From Entomospira culicis (lineage in GTDB: Bacteria > Spirochaetota > Spirochaetia > WRBN01), in contig NZ_CP118181.1 of the NCBI RefSeq assembly GCF_028748145.1, positions 992,211 through 1,056,210 of the forward strand: 64,000 nucleotides of DNA, read 5' to 3'. The notes beneath the pieces were generated by a model, which had not been told where the DNA came from, made no database searches, and saw only the letters and a program-made list of their open reading frames with translations. Position numbers and translations under genes: made by a program. Below, in pieces: positions 52,727 to 60,525 of this stretch. Each line of letters opens with the position of its first letter. Position 1 is the first letter of the stretch.

Positions 52727-53659
52727 CTATAAGGTTAAGGTGCGCTGGGTGTCGATATACGCGCCGGCCATATGCGCTGTCAACGCGCCATCGGCACAGG
52801 CAGTAACCACCTGACGAAAGTGCGTATTACGCACATCGCCTGCCACATAGATGCCCTTAACCGAGCTCTCTAACTTAGAATTGGTGATAATGTATCCGCT
52901 CTCATCTTTATCCAAATAAGGGAAGAGTTCGGTTTGCGGATAGGTGCCAACAAAGATAAAGACCGCACCAAATTCTTCCTCATAGGTGCGCCCGCTCTGA
53001 TTCTCAAGAAGAACCACGCGCGAGACCTTTTGTTCCCCCTGAATCTCCTTGAGCTCGGTAAAGGTGCGAATCTCGATCCGCGGATTGGCTTTAACCTGCT
53101 CCACCAGGTAATGTTGCGCGCGGAATTTATCACGACGATGAATCAAAACAATTCGATCGCTCAAGCCACTTAAAAAGAGCGCATCAGAAAAGGCCGTATC
53201 GCCACCACCCACCACCAAAATCGGCTGATTCTTAAAGAAGGGACCATCGCACGTCGCACAATAGCTTACCCCCTTGCCCAAAAATGCCTCCTCCCCCGGA
53301 ACGCCCAACTTAGCATACTTCGCCCCCGTAGCCACAATTACCGCATAAGCCTCATAAATATCGCCATTGGCTAGCTCGATAACATGCTTATGTGATTCCT
53401 GATAGACCCGATGCACCATGCTCAAGACAAACTGCACCCCAAAATTCTTTGCCTGCTGTTCCATCGCACCAGCAAAACCAAAGCCGTCAATCGCTAAGAT
53501 GCCCGGATAATTATCTAGCATATCAATAAGGAGGGTCTGCCCTCCGCTCATTGCCCCGTCAAAAACCACACACGAGAGCCCTGCACGCGCTCCATACTGA
53601 CCTGCGCTTAATCCCGCAGGACCTGCTCCAATAATTGCTACATCAATCTTTATTCTCAT
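52727..53659 (-). CDS. trxB: thioredoxin reductase
   Basis: The 310-residue flavoenzyme reduces thioredoxin with NADPH. The FAD-binding motif IIGAGPAGLSAGQYGARAGL is at the N-terminus, the redox-active CATC at SYCATCDGPFF, and the NADPH motif VVGGGDTAFSDALFLSGL. GIYVAGDVRNTHFRQVVTACADGALTA is the final FAD motif. Length and motifs are those of low-molecular-weight TrxB. No thioredoxin gene is in the window. Confidence 0.95.
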   Translation of the reverse strand: MRIKIDVAIIGAGPAGLSAGQYGARAGLSCVVFDGAMSGGQTLLIDMLDNYPGILAIDGFGFAGAMEQQAKNFGVQFVLSMVHRVYQESHKHVIELANGDIYEAYAVIVATGAKYAKLGVPGEEAFLGKGVSYCATCDGPFFKNQPILVVGGGDTAFSDALFLSGLSDRIVLIHRRDKFRAQHYLVEQVKANPRIEIRTFTELKEIQGEQKVSRVVLLENQSGRTYEEEFGAVFIFVGTYPQTELFPYLDKDESGYIITNSKLESSVKGIYVAGDVRNTHFRQVVTACADGALTAHMAGAYIDTQRTLTL

Positions 53660-53695
53660 TGCTCTGCCTCATCCATTTCTATGTTCTTTATAACT

Positions 53696-54544
53696 CTAAG
53701 GTAACACCGATTCGCCAGAAGACCAAATCATAAAGGAGCGATAGCCCTTTTTATAAAGATCCTCTGGCAAATCGGCGCTAGAGAGATAGCGCGTGCGCAC
53801 CTGCATAGCAACCACTTCTTGCGCGCCACTAATGTTTGCCTCTAACACGATAAAATACGGGTAACCGTTGGCAATCGCCTCTTGACGTGATGTATCAATT
53901 GCTAAGAGAAAGGGCCAACGCCTAGAGTCATCGTTATGGAAAATAACCATATTGATGCTCTCGTTAAGTGCCTCGTTATGCACCAACCGTAACCGCGCTT
54001 CGGCTTGTAAATCTACCGCCGTAGAGGGCGAGAGCCATGCTTGTCGATACTTTTTTTTCAGCGTAGCTACCTCAAAATACTTCACATCGCTATCTAATTG
54101 TGAGTTGAGAAGCGCATAGCCACTGGCCTCACTCTCTTCATTATAAAAGAAGGCCATCACAAAGTAGCCGCTGCGAGCGCCACTACGATCAGGGGCGCTG
54201 GCGATCTGCACATCTTGCCCGCGTAAATTAAAGACCGTCGCCCACAACGCAAAGGCCGCGGGGTTAAACGTAATCGCCTCACGGTGCAAGAGAATAAAGT
54301 GCGAAAATCCGAGCTTATCGGCAAGATCAGCAGTTGCGCTTAGCGAGGCGCTCTCCAAATCAAGCTTAAAATCGTTGACCTCAACCATTAGCGCATAAAA
54401 ATTAGGGTAGCGACTAACCACCGGCGAGAGCTCTTCAAAATCATAGTAGCCACTCTCCACTTGCTTAGGACTAAAAATTAGTAATCCCAACAGCAATAGC
54501 GTTAAGCCGGCAACCAAAAGGAGAATTTTATTGATATGTTTCAT
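53696..54544 (-). CDS. membrane-anchored periplasmic protein of unknown function
   Basis: The 282-residue protein has one N-terminal membrane helix (HINKILLLVAGLTLLLLGLLIF) and a periplasmic domain that I do not recognise. The domain contains LGFSHFILLHREAITF, SGYFVMAFFYNEESEASGYALL and PYFIVLEANISGAQEVVAMQV, in an alternating strand/helix pattern. It ends FMIWSSGESVLP. The ATG at 54544 is chosen because it starts directly before the anchor; a GTG at 54565 would add seven residues. Neither has a good ribosome-binding site. It lies 14 bases after the kinase-like gene. Confidence 0.7.
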   Translation of the reverse strand: MKHINKILLLVAGLTLLLLGLLIFSPKQVESGYYDFEELSPVVSRYPNFYALMVEVNDFKLDLESASLSATADLADKLGFSHFILLHREAITFNPAAFALWATVFNLRGQDVQIASAPDRSGARSGYFVMAFFYNEESEASGYALLNSQLDSDVKYFEVATLKKKYRQAWLSPSTAVDLQAEARLRLVHNEALNESINMVIFHNDDSRRWPFLLAIDTSRQEAIANGYPYFIVLEANISGAQEVVAMQVRTRYLSSADLPEDLYKKGYRSFMIWSSGESVLP

Positions 54545-54579
54545 AGACGTTAGGGTTATCTTCACTGTGTACGCTCGCT

Positions 54580-55212
54580 TTAGTATCCCAGCCGAAAGCT
54601 AAGAAAGCCAACGCACAAGGGAATCACCAGATTGTCAAAACTCTTTAGGGGTAAGGCCTCGATAAAGGTGGTTAAGAGCGCGACCCAAAAGCTGGTGGTA
54701 AGATCGCCCTTGGTTAAGACGTAGCTGGCTGCCAAGACGACAAGAAAACAGCTAAGCGATCCTTCGATGCTCTTACCTCGCAACAATTTAGGACGATGTC
54801 TCCCAAAGAGACGCCCCACCAAACTCGCAATACCATCGCCAAAGGCAAGCGCTGCCACGGCCAATCGGGCGGCCACCGTAGGAAAAAGGAGAAAGGCGCT
54901 CATAATGCCCAACGAGAGCGTAATGGGCCCCAAGGCAGGACGCTCATCCTCACTGCCACGCTTAACCAAGGCAACCAACTGCGTGATCAATGATGTTCCC
55001 CCTAAAATCAAGCGAATGCTCTCCCCCACGATAAAGATAATAGTGATGATGGCTAAGCCCCAAATCAAGAGCGGTTCGCTATAACGCGCCACAAAAATAG
55101 ATAAAACACTGGCCATGTGAATGAATTTTCGTAAAAATTCCTGTTTTGCTACTTGCCAAAAAGTACTAGGCTCTCCTTGATGCACGCTTGCTTCCCCTAT
55201 TTTTCCATCCAC
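54580..55212 (-). CDS. dolichol-kinase/CTP-dependent kinase-like membrane protein
   Basis: The 210-residue protein has about six hydrophobic segments. It carries the pattern of the SEC59/VTE5/CTP-transferase group: EFLRKFIHMASVLSIFVAR near the start, LGPITLSLGIMSAFLLFP, then ALAFGDGIASLVGRLFGRHRP and GKSIEGSLSCFLVVL. Known relatives phosphorylate lipid alcohols (dolichol, phytol, diacylglycerol) using CTP. With dxs and ispE in the genome a polyprenol or diacylglycerol substrate is plausible but not shown. It is the first gene of the long minus-strand run, divergent from the gene at 55303. Confidence 0.8.
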   Translation of the reverse strand: MDGKIGEASVHQGEPSTFWQVAKQEFLRKFIHMASVLSIFVARYSEPLLIWGLAIITIIFIVGESIRLILGGTSLITQLVALVKRGSEDERPALGPITLSLGIMSAFLLFPTVAARLAVAALAFGDGIASLVGRLFGRHRPKLLRGKSIEGSLSCFLVVLAASYVLTKGDLTTSFWVALLTTFIEALPLKSFDNLVIPLCVGFLSFRLGY

Positions 55213-55302
55213 TATTATTATATCGCATGCAATCCCTAAAAATCAAGGGGATTTATCACTTTTTACTCAATTAAATTCCTATTTCGATCGATAAGGGAGA
55301 GA

Positions 55303-55929
55303 GTGAAGAGTTCGCGATTTGCCTTGCTAAAAGTTTATGACTGGGCAATTTTTTTGCCTAGTGTGCGTCAAGCGACGCTACGCTTTAACCTGCTCACCAA
55401 GGAGCGCGGGTTGCAGATGCTTAGCATTAGCGACCAGAGTTTGCGCGCCTACAGCCACGACGTAAGCATGGCGCAAGTGCTAATCTCATACAATGCCAAG
55501 GGATATGCCCAGTTGCACGCCGTGGCGCAACACTATCCTTTTAGCCTGATTCATCACGATCTCGCCCGCCTCGCCCGTATCTCGTTGTGGACAGAAGCTC
55601 TGCTTCTCACCTATCGCGGGGCAGAAGAGAGCCAATTCTTTCTCTTTTACTACCACCTGCTTCAGTGGCTTAACGATCCCACCCTCGCGCCTGAACTGTT
55701 AGATACGCCCTTCTTTTACTACTCGCTGGTGATTCACGGGGTGCTACCTAGCCACCTTGCCGAGGCACCAAGCTTTGCGCAATTGGTCGACTACGATAGC
55801 CAAACGCGCCGAGCCATCCTCCACGCATGGGCAGAGAATCGCCCCAAACGCGATGCCATTCGGCAGGCCTTTCTCGCCATGCTCCCCCGTGCGCCAAAAA
55901 GCCTCGCAAGCCTTAGCCGCTATGACTAA
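55303..55929 (+). CDS. hypothetical protein, possibly a divergent RecO
   Basis: The 208-residue soluble protein starts with a GTG after AGGGAGAGA. The first part (DWAIFLPSVRQATLRFNLLTKERGLQML) has a faint resemblance to the OB-fold start of RecO. The helical middle (LARISLWTEALLLTYRGAEESQFFLFYYHLLQWLNDP) resembles the RecO C-terminal bundle. No Cys4 zinc motif is present, and the match is too weak for a firm call. The gene overlaps the next one by 8 bases (ATGACTAA), so both are probably co-translated. Confidence 0.55.
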   Translation: MKSSRFALLKVYDWAIFLPSVRQATLRFNLLTKERGLQMLSISDQSLRAYSHDVSMAQVLISYNAKGYAQLHAVAQHYPFSLIHHDLARLARISLWTEALLLTYRGAEESQFFLFYYHLLQWLNDPTLAPELLDTPFFYYSLVIHGVLPSHLAEAPSFAQLVDYDSQTRRAILHAWAENRPKRDAIRQAFLAMLPRAPKSLASLSRYD

Positions 55930-56467
55930 ATACCTCGCCATCCTCCTAGTGCTTTGCACGCCCCTGTCGCTATGGGCAGAGGCAAGCATCGAGATCCTCG
56001 GCTGGTCAACCTCGGGGAAACTTGCCCTGCAGATTGTCCATGAAAATCCCTTTAACGGCTACGACGCAAGCTATCTGCTTGTCAACCTACTAGACGATGA
56101 AGTGATTGTCCAATTTGATGTGATGAATAAAGATAACAGCGCCGAACATGCCAAAAATCTCCTTACGCGCCAGTGGCAAGCACCCTTTCAAATCCAGATG
56201 ACCCAGCACCAGATACGCCCCGCCGGCAACCATGCGCTACGCGCCACCTTTAGCGCCGCCGGTAAGAGCTTCTCGCTTGCCCACGAAGCGCACCAACTGA
56301 TTCTGCGCCAAGGCAAGAGCCAGAAGATTGTGGCACAAAACCTCGCCCACAACGCAGAGCTTATCGCCAGCTACCTAAGCCCCCACGAGAGCCGTATCGC
56401 CATCATCGTCAAAGAGCATCAACGCATCCGCATCTTGGGGAGCAACCTCTTGGTGGGCTTTAGATAA
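55922..56467 (+). CDS. secreted protein of unknown function
   Basis: The 181-residue protein has a signal peptide (MTKYLAILLVLCTPLSLWAEA) and a beta-rich mature part (ASIEILGWSTSGKLALQIVHE, ASYLLVNLLDDEVIVQFDV). It ends IRILGSNLLVGFR. I recognise no family. The ATG lies inside the stop codon region of the preceding gene (ATGACTAA), giving an 8-base overlap and probable translational coupling; the frame is open further upstream but without a signal peptide. Confidence 0.75.
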   Translation: MTKYLAILLVLCTPLSLWAEASIEILGWSTSGKLALQIVHENPFNGYDASYLLVNLLDDEVIVQFDVMNKDNSAEHAKNLLTRQWQAPFQIQMTQHQIRPAGNHALRATFSAAGKSFSLAHEAHQLILRQGKSQKIVAQNLAHNAELIASYLSPHESRIAIIVKEHQRIRILGSNLLVGFR

Positions 56468-56493
56468 AATTTATCATTTTATAAAAATTTTTC

Positions 56494-56523
56494 TTGACAA
56501 GATAAATATACCCGTGGTAAAAT
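56494..56523 (+). promoter_or_regulatory. promoter of the Mrr-like gene
   Basis: TTGACA (56494-56499) and TAAAAT (56518-56523) are 18 bases apart, followed by AGAAGGAGG before the ATG at 56556. Confidence 0.6.
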
Positions 56524-56555
56524 TAAAGTATCAATTTTTTAGAAGGAGGCATATT

Positions 56556-57314
56556 ATGCCAAGACCAACATCGAGCGAAATGCGTGCAACTGTTTTAGAA
56601 TTCCTTAAAAACGGAGAGCAACCCCTAAAAGAGATTCACAAGCATATGTCTAACAAATTTCAGTTAGACGAAGAAGATACCCGTAAAATTTACTACCCTC
56701 TTACAGGCATCATGGATCAGTTAAAGAAATCCCATCTCACGAACAACCCTAGATGGGGAGTATGGGAGCTAACCAACGAAGGTAGCGATAGCGAGCAATT
56801 AGCCGAGGTGGAAGCATTGCCTGAAACTAAGCTTGGAGACGAACTAGTGGATGCTGATATCAAATTTACCGAGGATCTTAACAAGGGTTTACTGGAAAAA
56901 ATCAGCACAATGAACCCCTATGCCTTTGAACACTTGGTTGGAGCTTTATTTGAAGCCATGGGGTACGAGGTAGAAGTAACGAAGGGATCTGGCGATGGCG
57001 GTATCGACGGATTCATCATAAGAGATGAACTAAAACCAGAAAATATTTGCTTCCAAGTAAAACGCTACAAGTATAACATTTCCGTTGAAGCTATGAGAGC
57101 ATTCGCTCATACCGTTACAAAAAATAAAGCAAGACTAGGCATTTTCATTACTTCTGGTAGCTTTGAGTCTGGTGCTATTAAAGTCGCCGAAGAAGATAAG
57201 ATTGAACTCATTGATGGAAATCGTCTTGCTAGCCTTTTGATTAAGTACAATATCGGTGTAAAAACCCATACCATCAAAACCCTCGATGAGGATTATGAAC
57301 ACTTCAAAAAATAG
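56556..57314 (+). CDS. Mrr-like restriction endonuclease
   Basis: The 252-residue protein has an N-terminal winged-helix Mrr_N domain (residues 1-75, KEIHKHMSNKFQLDEED and WGVWELTNEG). Its C-terminal Mrr_cat nuclease domain contains MNPYAFEHLVGALFEAMGYEVEVT, GSGDGGIDGFI with catalytic Asp151, and CFQVKRYK with Gln167-x-Lys169. The Q-x-K variant of the PD-(D/E)xK site is normal for Mrr. Such enzymes cut DNA carrying foreign methylation. AGAAGGAGG precedes the ATG and the gene has its own promoter. It marks the start of a defence-type cluster. Confidence 0.92.
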   Translation: MPRPTSSEMRATVLEFLKNGEQPLKEIHKHMSNKFQLDEEDTRKIYYPLTGIMDQLKKSHLTNNPRWGVWELTNEGSDSEQLAEVEALPETKLGDELVDADIKFTEDLNKGLLEKISTMNPYAFEHLVGALFEAMGYEVEVTKGSGDGGIDGFIIRDELKPENICFQVKRYKYNISVEAMRAFAHTVTKNKARLGIFITSGSFESGAIKVAEEDKIELIDGNRLASLLIKYNIGVKTHTIKTLDEDYEHFKK

Positions 57315-57342
57315 AATCGACAAGAAAGCTAGCTGCTTTTAG

Positions 57343-57371
57343 TTGATTTTTTCGCTTTTATCGGCTATCAT
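57343..57371 (+). promoter_or_regulatory. promoter candidate for ackA
   Basis: TTGATT (57343-57348) and TATCAT (57366-57371) are 17 bases apart; the ATG at 57407 has AAAGGA upstream. Confidence 0.45.
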
Positions 57372-57406
57372 CTAAGGATAGAATCTTATGAACAAAGGAT
57401 GATAGC

Positions 57407-58750
57407 ATGATTATTTTAACATTGAACTGTGGTAGCTCCTCGGTTAAGTACCAAGTGTACGACTGGGCGAACAAAGACGTATTGGGTAGTGGCGTGGTAG
57501 AGCGCGTGGGGCAGAGCCAGAGCGACCTTGAGTACAAGAGCAAGGGCAAAGACGAGCTTGTGGCAAAGCGCCCCTGCCCTACCCACAAAGAGGCGATTGC
57601 TTGGGTAATGGAGAGCATTCTCGACCCAACCTACGGCTGTATCACCGATATTAACCAAGTAACGGCGGTGGGGCATCGCATTGTGCATGGGGGTTCGGTC
57701 TTTACGCAGTCGGTGGAGATTACCGATGAGGTGCTTGCCCAGTTCAAAAAGGTTGAGCCACTTGCTCCCCTCCACAACCCTGCCAACATCATGGGCGTTG
57801 AGGCAGCGCGAGCGCTCTTGCCTAAGGTTACGCACTGTGCCATTTTGGATACCGCGTGGCATCAGACCATGCCCGATACGGCATTTATGTATGCCTTGCC
57901 TCATGCGTGGTATGATAAGCATCAGGTGCGTCGCTATGGTTTTCATGGATCGAGCTTTTTGTACACCTCCAAACGTGCGGCACTGCTCTTAGGGAAACCT
58001 GCTAATCAAACTAATCTTGTTATCTGTCATATTGGCAACGGCGCTTCGGCGTGTGCGGTAAAGAACGGCGTGAGTGTGGACACCAGCATGGGCATGACGC
58101 CCCTAGAAGGCTTGGTGATGGGATCGCGATCGGGCGATATTGACCCCGCGATTATGCCCTACATGGCGCGCGAGGCGGGCATGAGCATCGATCAACTCGA
58201 CGCAGCCTTGAGTAAAGAGAGCGGATTGTTGGGCATTACCGGGCGCTTTACCGATCGTCGTGATGTAGAAGATGGCGTTGCCAAGGGCGAGGCCGATTGT
58301 ATCTTGGCGCAGAACATGGAAATTTATCGCATTAAGAAGTACATTGGCGCATACGCGGCGGTGGTGGGGCCAGAGCTAGATGCGATTGTCTTTACCGCGG
58401 GCGTGGGCGAATTTGGGGCGGATATCCGCGCTGGTGCGCTTATCGGGATGGAGCACTTGGGCATCAAGGTAGATCTCGCCAAGAACAAACTTGCCATGAC
58501 GCGCAACGCCGAGACGTGCATTAGCGCCGACGACAGCAAGGTGAAAGTCTTTGTGATTCCGACCGACGAAGAGATTGTGATGACCGAGGACACCGTAGCC
58601 ATTAGCAACGGCACGTACAAACCGCACACCGAGTATCGCTACATTTTTGAAGAGGCCAGCTATGTAAACAAGGCGCGCGAGGCGGGCTTGCCCAAAGACC
58701 TCACCAAGCGCCCCGGACTAGATAAAATTATCGCCCAGCCAAAAAAGTAG
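57407..58750 (+). CDS. ackA: acetate kinase
   Basis: The 447-residue enzyme interconverts acetate plus ATP and acetyl phosphate, giving ATP in fermentation. The signatures are LTLNCGSSSVKYQVYDW, AVGHRIVHGG, LAPLHNPANIMGVEA and VICHIGNGASACAVKNG, then DTSMGMTPLEGLVMGSRSGDID and FTAGVGEFGADIR. It is about 45 residues longer than the usual 400, with a C-terminal tail after IVMTEDTVAI. The usual FHGTSH reads FHGSSF here; the first, functional His is kept. No pta gene is adjacent. It sits between defence genes but is ordinary housekeeping. Confidence 0.96.
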   Translation: MIILTLNCGSSSVKYQVYDWANKDVLGSGVVERVGQSQSDLEYKSKGKDELVAKRPCPTHKEAIAWVMESILDPTYGCITDINQVTAVGHRIVHGGSVFTQSVEITDEVLAQFKKVEPLAPLHNPANIMGVEAARALLPKVTHCAILDTAWHQTMPDTAFMYALPHAWYDKHQVRRYGFHGSSFLYTSKRAALLLGKPANQTNLVICHIGNGASACAVKNGVSVDTSMGMTPLEGLVMGSRSGDIDPAIMPYMAREAGMSIDQLDAALSKESGLLGITGRFTDRRDVEDGVAKGEADCILAQNMEIYRIKKYIGAYAAVVGPELDAIVFTAGVGEFGADIRAGALIGMEHLGIKVDLAKNKLAMTRNAETCISADDSKVKVFVIPTDEEIVMTEDTVAISNGTYKPHTEYRYIFEEASYVNKAREAGLPKDLTKRPGLDKIIAQPKK

Positions 58751-58760
58751 CAGGGTAAGC

Positions 58761-58788
58761 AAAGAGGCACGATTGTGCCTCTTTTTTT
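58761..58788 (+). terminator. intrinsic terminator after ackA
   Basis: AGAGGCAC (58763-58770) pairs perfectly with GTGCCTCT (58775-58782) around GATT and is followed by a T run. Confidence 0.9.
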
Positions 58789-58789
58789 G

Positions 58790-58818
58790 TTGACAATCTG
58801 TTATTAACATGATACAAT
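58790..58818 (+). promoter_or_regulatory. promoter of the ABC-type ATPase gene
   Basis: TTGACA (58790-58795) and TACAAT (58813-58818) are 17 bases apart, directly after the ackA terminator. Confidence 0.6.
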
Positions 58819-58849
58819 TTAGTTAATCAATCTTAAAAAGAGGTTTTAT

Positions 58850-60430
58850 ATGTCTGAAAATGAGAAAAAAAATAATCCAATTAATCTAAAAATTGAAATG
58901 AAGAACTGCTTTGGTATCGGCTCATTGAATCATACCTTTCAGTTTGATGATGCACACAATGTATCACTTATTTATGCATCTAATGGAGTGATGAAGACAT
59001 CTTTTACAAAAACCCTTTACCTATATAGAGACGGTAAAGAAAAGGATATCACATGCTTAGATTCAAATGAAAACTCAACAGTTACCATAAGTGGTAGCAA
59101 ATTTGAACGATTTATGTTAACAGTTTTACCTCCTACTGCAAAAAATTTAAAAGATTTAACTCAATCTATCATTAATACTGATGAAGACTTAAAAGGAAAA
59201 AATAAACCCACGCATCTTACTCAAAATATGATATTTCATTATTTAGGCAAGAATATAGACAAAAATCAATACACTACAGATAGCGCATACAAAGAATATA
59301 TTAATAATCAAGTTGAAAAAATTACACTTGACTACGATAACAGTTTAATAATGCAATTAAATGATGACATGCAGCAGTTTTTCACAAATCTAATATCCTT
59401 AGATTATAATTCTGGTTCTATATTAAAATATGACTTCAAGATAGAAAGTATACAAAAAAATAATTCTACTATTTCTATTAAAGAAGCATCGGAAATACTA
59501 TCAGAAGGAGAATTTACAATATTGAAAATGCAAGAACTAATGCGCTTAAATAAATACACAGAAGCAGTACATCCTTCGTATGTAATTATTGATGACATCG
59601 TTGACTCTTTTGATTATGGCAGCAAGCACGCCGTTATTGAATACCTCATATACCTAGCAGAAAAAAAGAGAGAGAATACAAACCAACCACTCTTCTATCT
59701 TATCCTCCTCACCCATAACTACGATTTTTATCGTTCGGTCTACTCCCGACTAGGCGATGATCGCTGCAAAGGCTACAGAGCCACAAGGAATAATAATGCG
59801 GAAATTATAATCACAAAAGCAAACTATTTCAGAAATTTCTTCAATGGTATGATTCTTAAAAAATTAAAAAAATCAAAGGAAGAAAACGAGATCAATAAAC
59901 ATCTTGTTGCAGCCATTCCCTTTGTTAGAAATTTAGCCGAATATCAAGGGGATGAATGTAGTGTAAGCTTTTTCACAAAACTACTGCACATAAAAAAAGA
60001 GACAAAAGACATTACCCTATCAAAGCTCATAAGTCAAGTATTACCAGACCATAATCTATCAGCAAACAATGAAAATAAAAAAGCCTTAGATGTAATCTAC
60101 CATGTAGCTGATAGTATAATTTCCACAGAAGAAATGGCATTTGAACAAATTATAGACAAATTAGTTCTTGCCATTGCTATTCGCCTAAAAGCAGAAGAAT
60201 TTATGATATCCAAGTTAGGTGATGATTCTACAGATGACATTGAGGAAAATCAAACCAGAGAGCTTTTTAAGAAGTATCACAAAGAATTCTCCGATCATCA
60301 AACACTGCAAAAAGTTTTAATCATCACGCCCGAATTTATTCATATTAATGCCTTTATGTATGAACCACTCATTGATACGCCCATTGATGTGCTCGTCACG
60401 CTATACAAAGAAGTGTCAAATTTAAAGTAA
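58850..60430 (+). CDS. AAA_13/RloC-type ABC ATPase, probable defence protein
   Basis: The 526-residue protein has a split ABC ATPase. Walker A is ASNGVMKTSFTK (residues 43-54, with Met in place of the usual second Gly), the ABC signature LSEGE is at 217-221, Walker B YVIIDDIVDSFD at 244-255, and the switch His at 289 (LLTHNYDF). This arrangement is that of AAA_13/RloC-like proteins. Only about 160 residues separate Walker A from the signature, so the long coiled coil of SMC/RloC proteins is missing or very short. The C-terminal 230 residues are helical and unassigned. A+T-rich codon use and its place between an Mrr gene and an MmeI-like gene suggest a defence role; the mechanism is unknown. 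Confidence 0.75.
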   Translation: MSENEKKNNPINLKIEMKNCFGIGSLNHTFQFDDAHNVSLIYASNGVMKTSFTKTLYLYRDGKEKDITCLDSNENSTVTISGSKFERFMLTVLPPTAKNLKDLTQSIINTDEDLKGKNKPTHLTQNMIFHYLGKNIDKNQYTTDSAYKEYINNQVEKITLDYDNSLIMQLNDDMQQFFTNLISLDYNSGSILKYDFKIESIQKNNSTISIKEASEILSEGEFTILKMQELMRLNKYTEAVHPSYVIIDDIVDSFDYGSKHAVIEYLIYLAEKKRENTNQPLFYLILLTHNYDFYRSVYSRLGDDRCKGYRATRNNNAEIIITKANYFRNFFNGMILKKLKKSKEENEINKHLVAAIPFVRNLAEYQGDECSVSFFTKLLHIKKETKDITLSKLISQVLPDHNLSANNENKKALDVIYHVADSIISTEEMAFEQIIDKLVLAIAIRLKAEEFMISKLGDDSTDDIEENQTRELFKKYHKEFSDHQTLQKVLIITPEFIHINAFMYEPLIDTPIDVLVTLYKEVSNLK

Positions 60431-60468
60431 CGTAGTGTAACCTATGTCTCTTTTTACTAGATATTACA

Positions 60469-60497
60469 TTGCGATTACTCGCGATATGTGCTATACT
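60469..60497 (+). promoter_or_regulatory. promoter of the MmeI-like gene
   Basis: TTGCGA (60469-60474) and TATACT (60492-60497) are 17 bases apart, 28 bases before the ATG at 60526. Confidence 0.5.
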
Positions 60498-60525
60498 GTT
60501 GACACTAAAGAAAAACGAGGTATTC

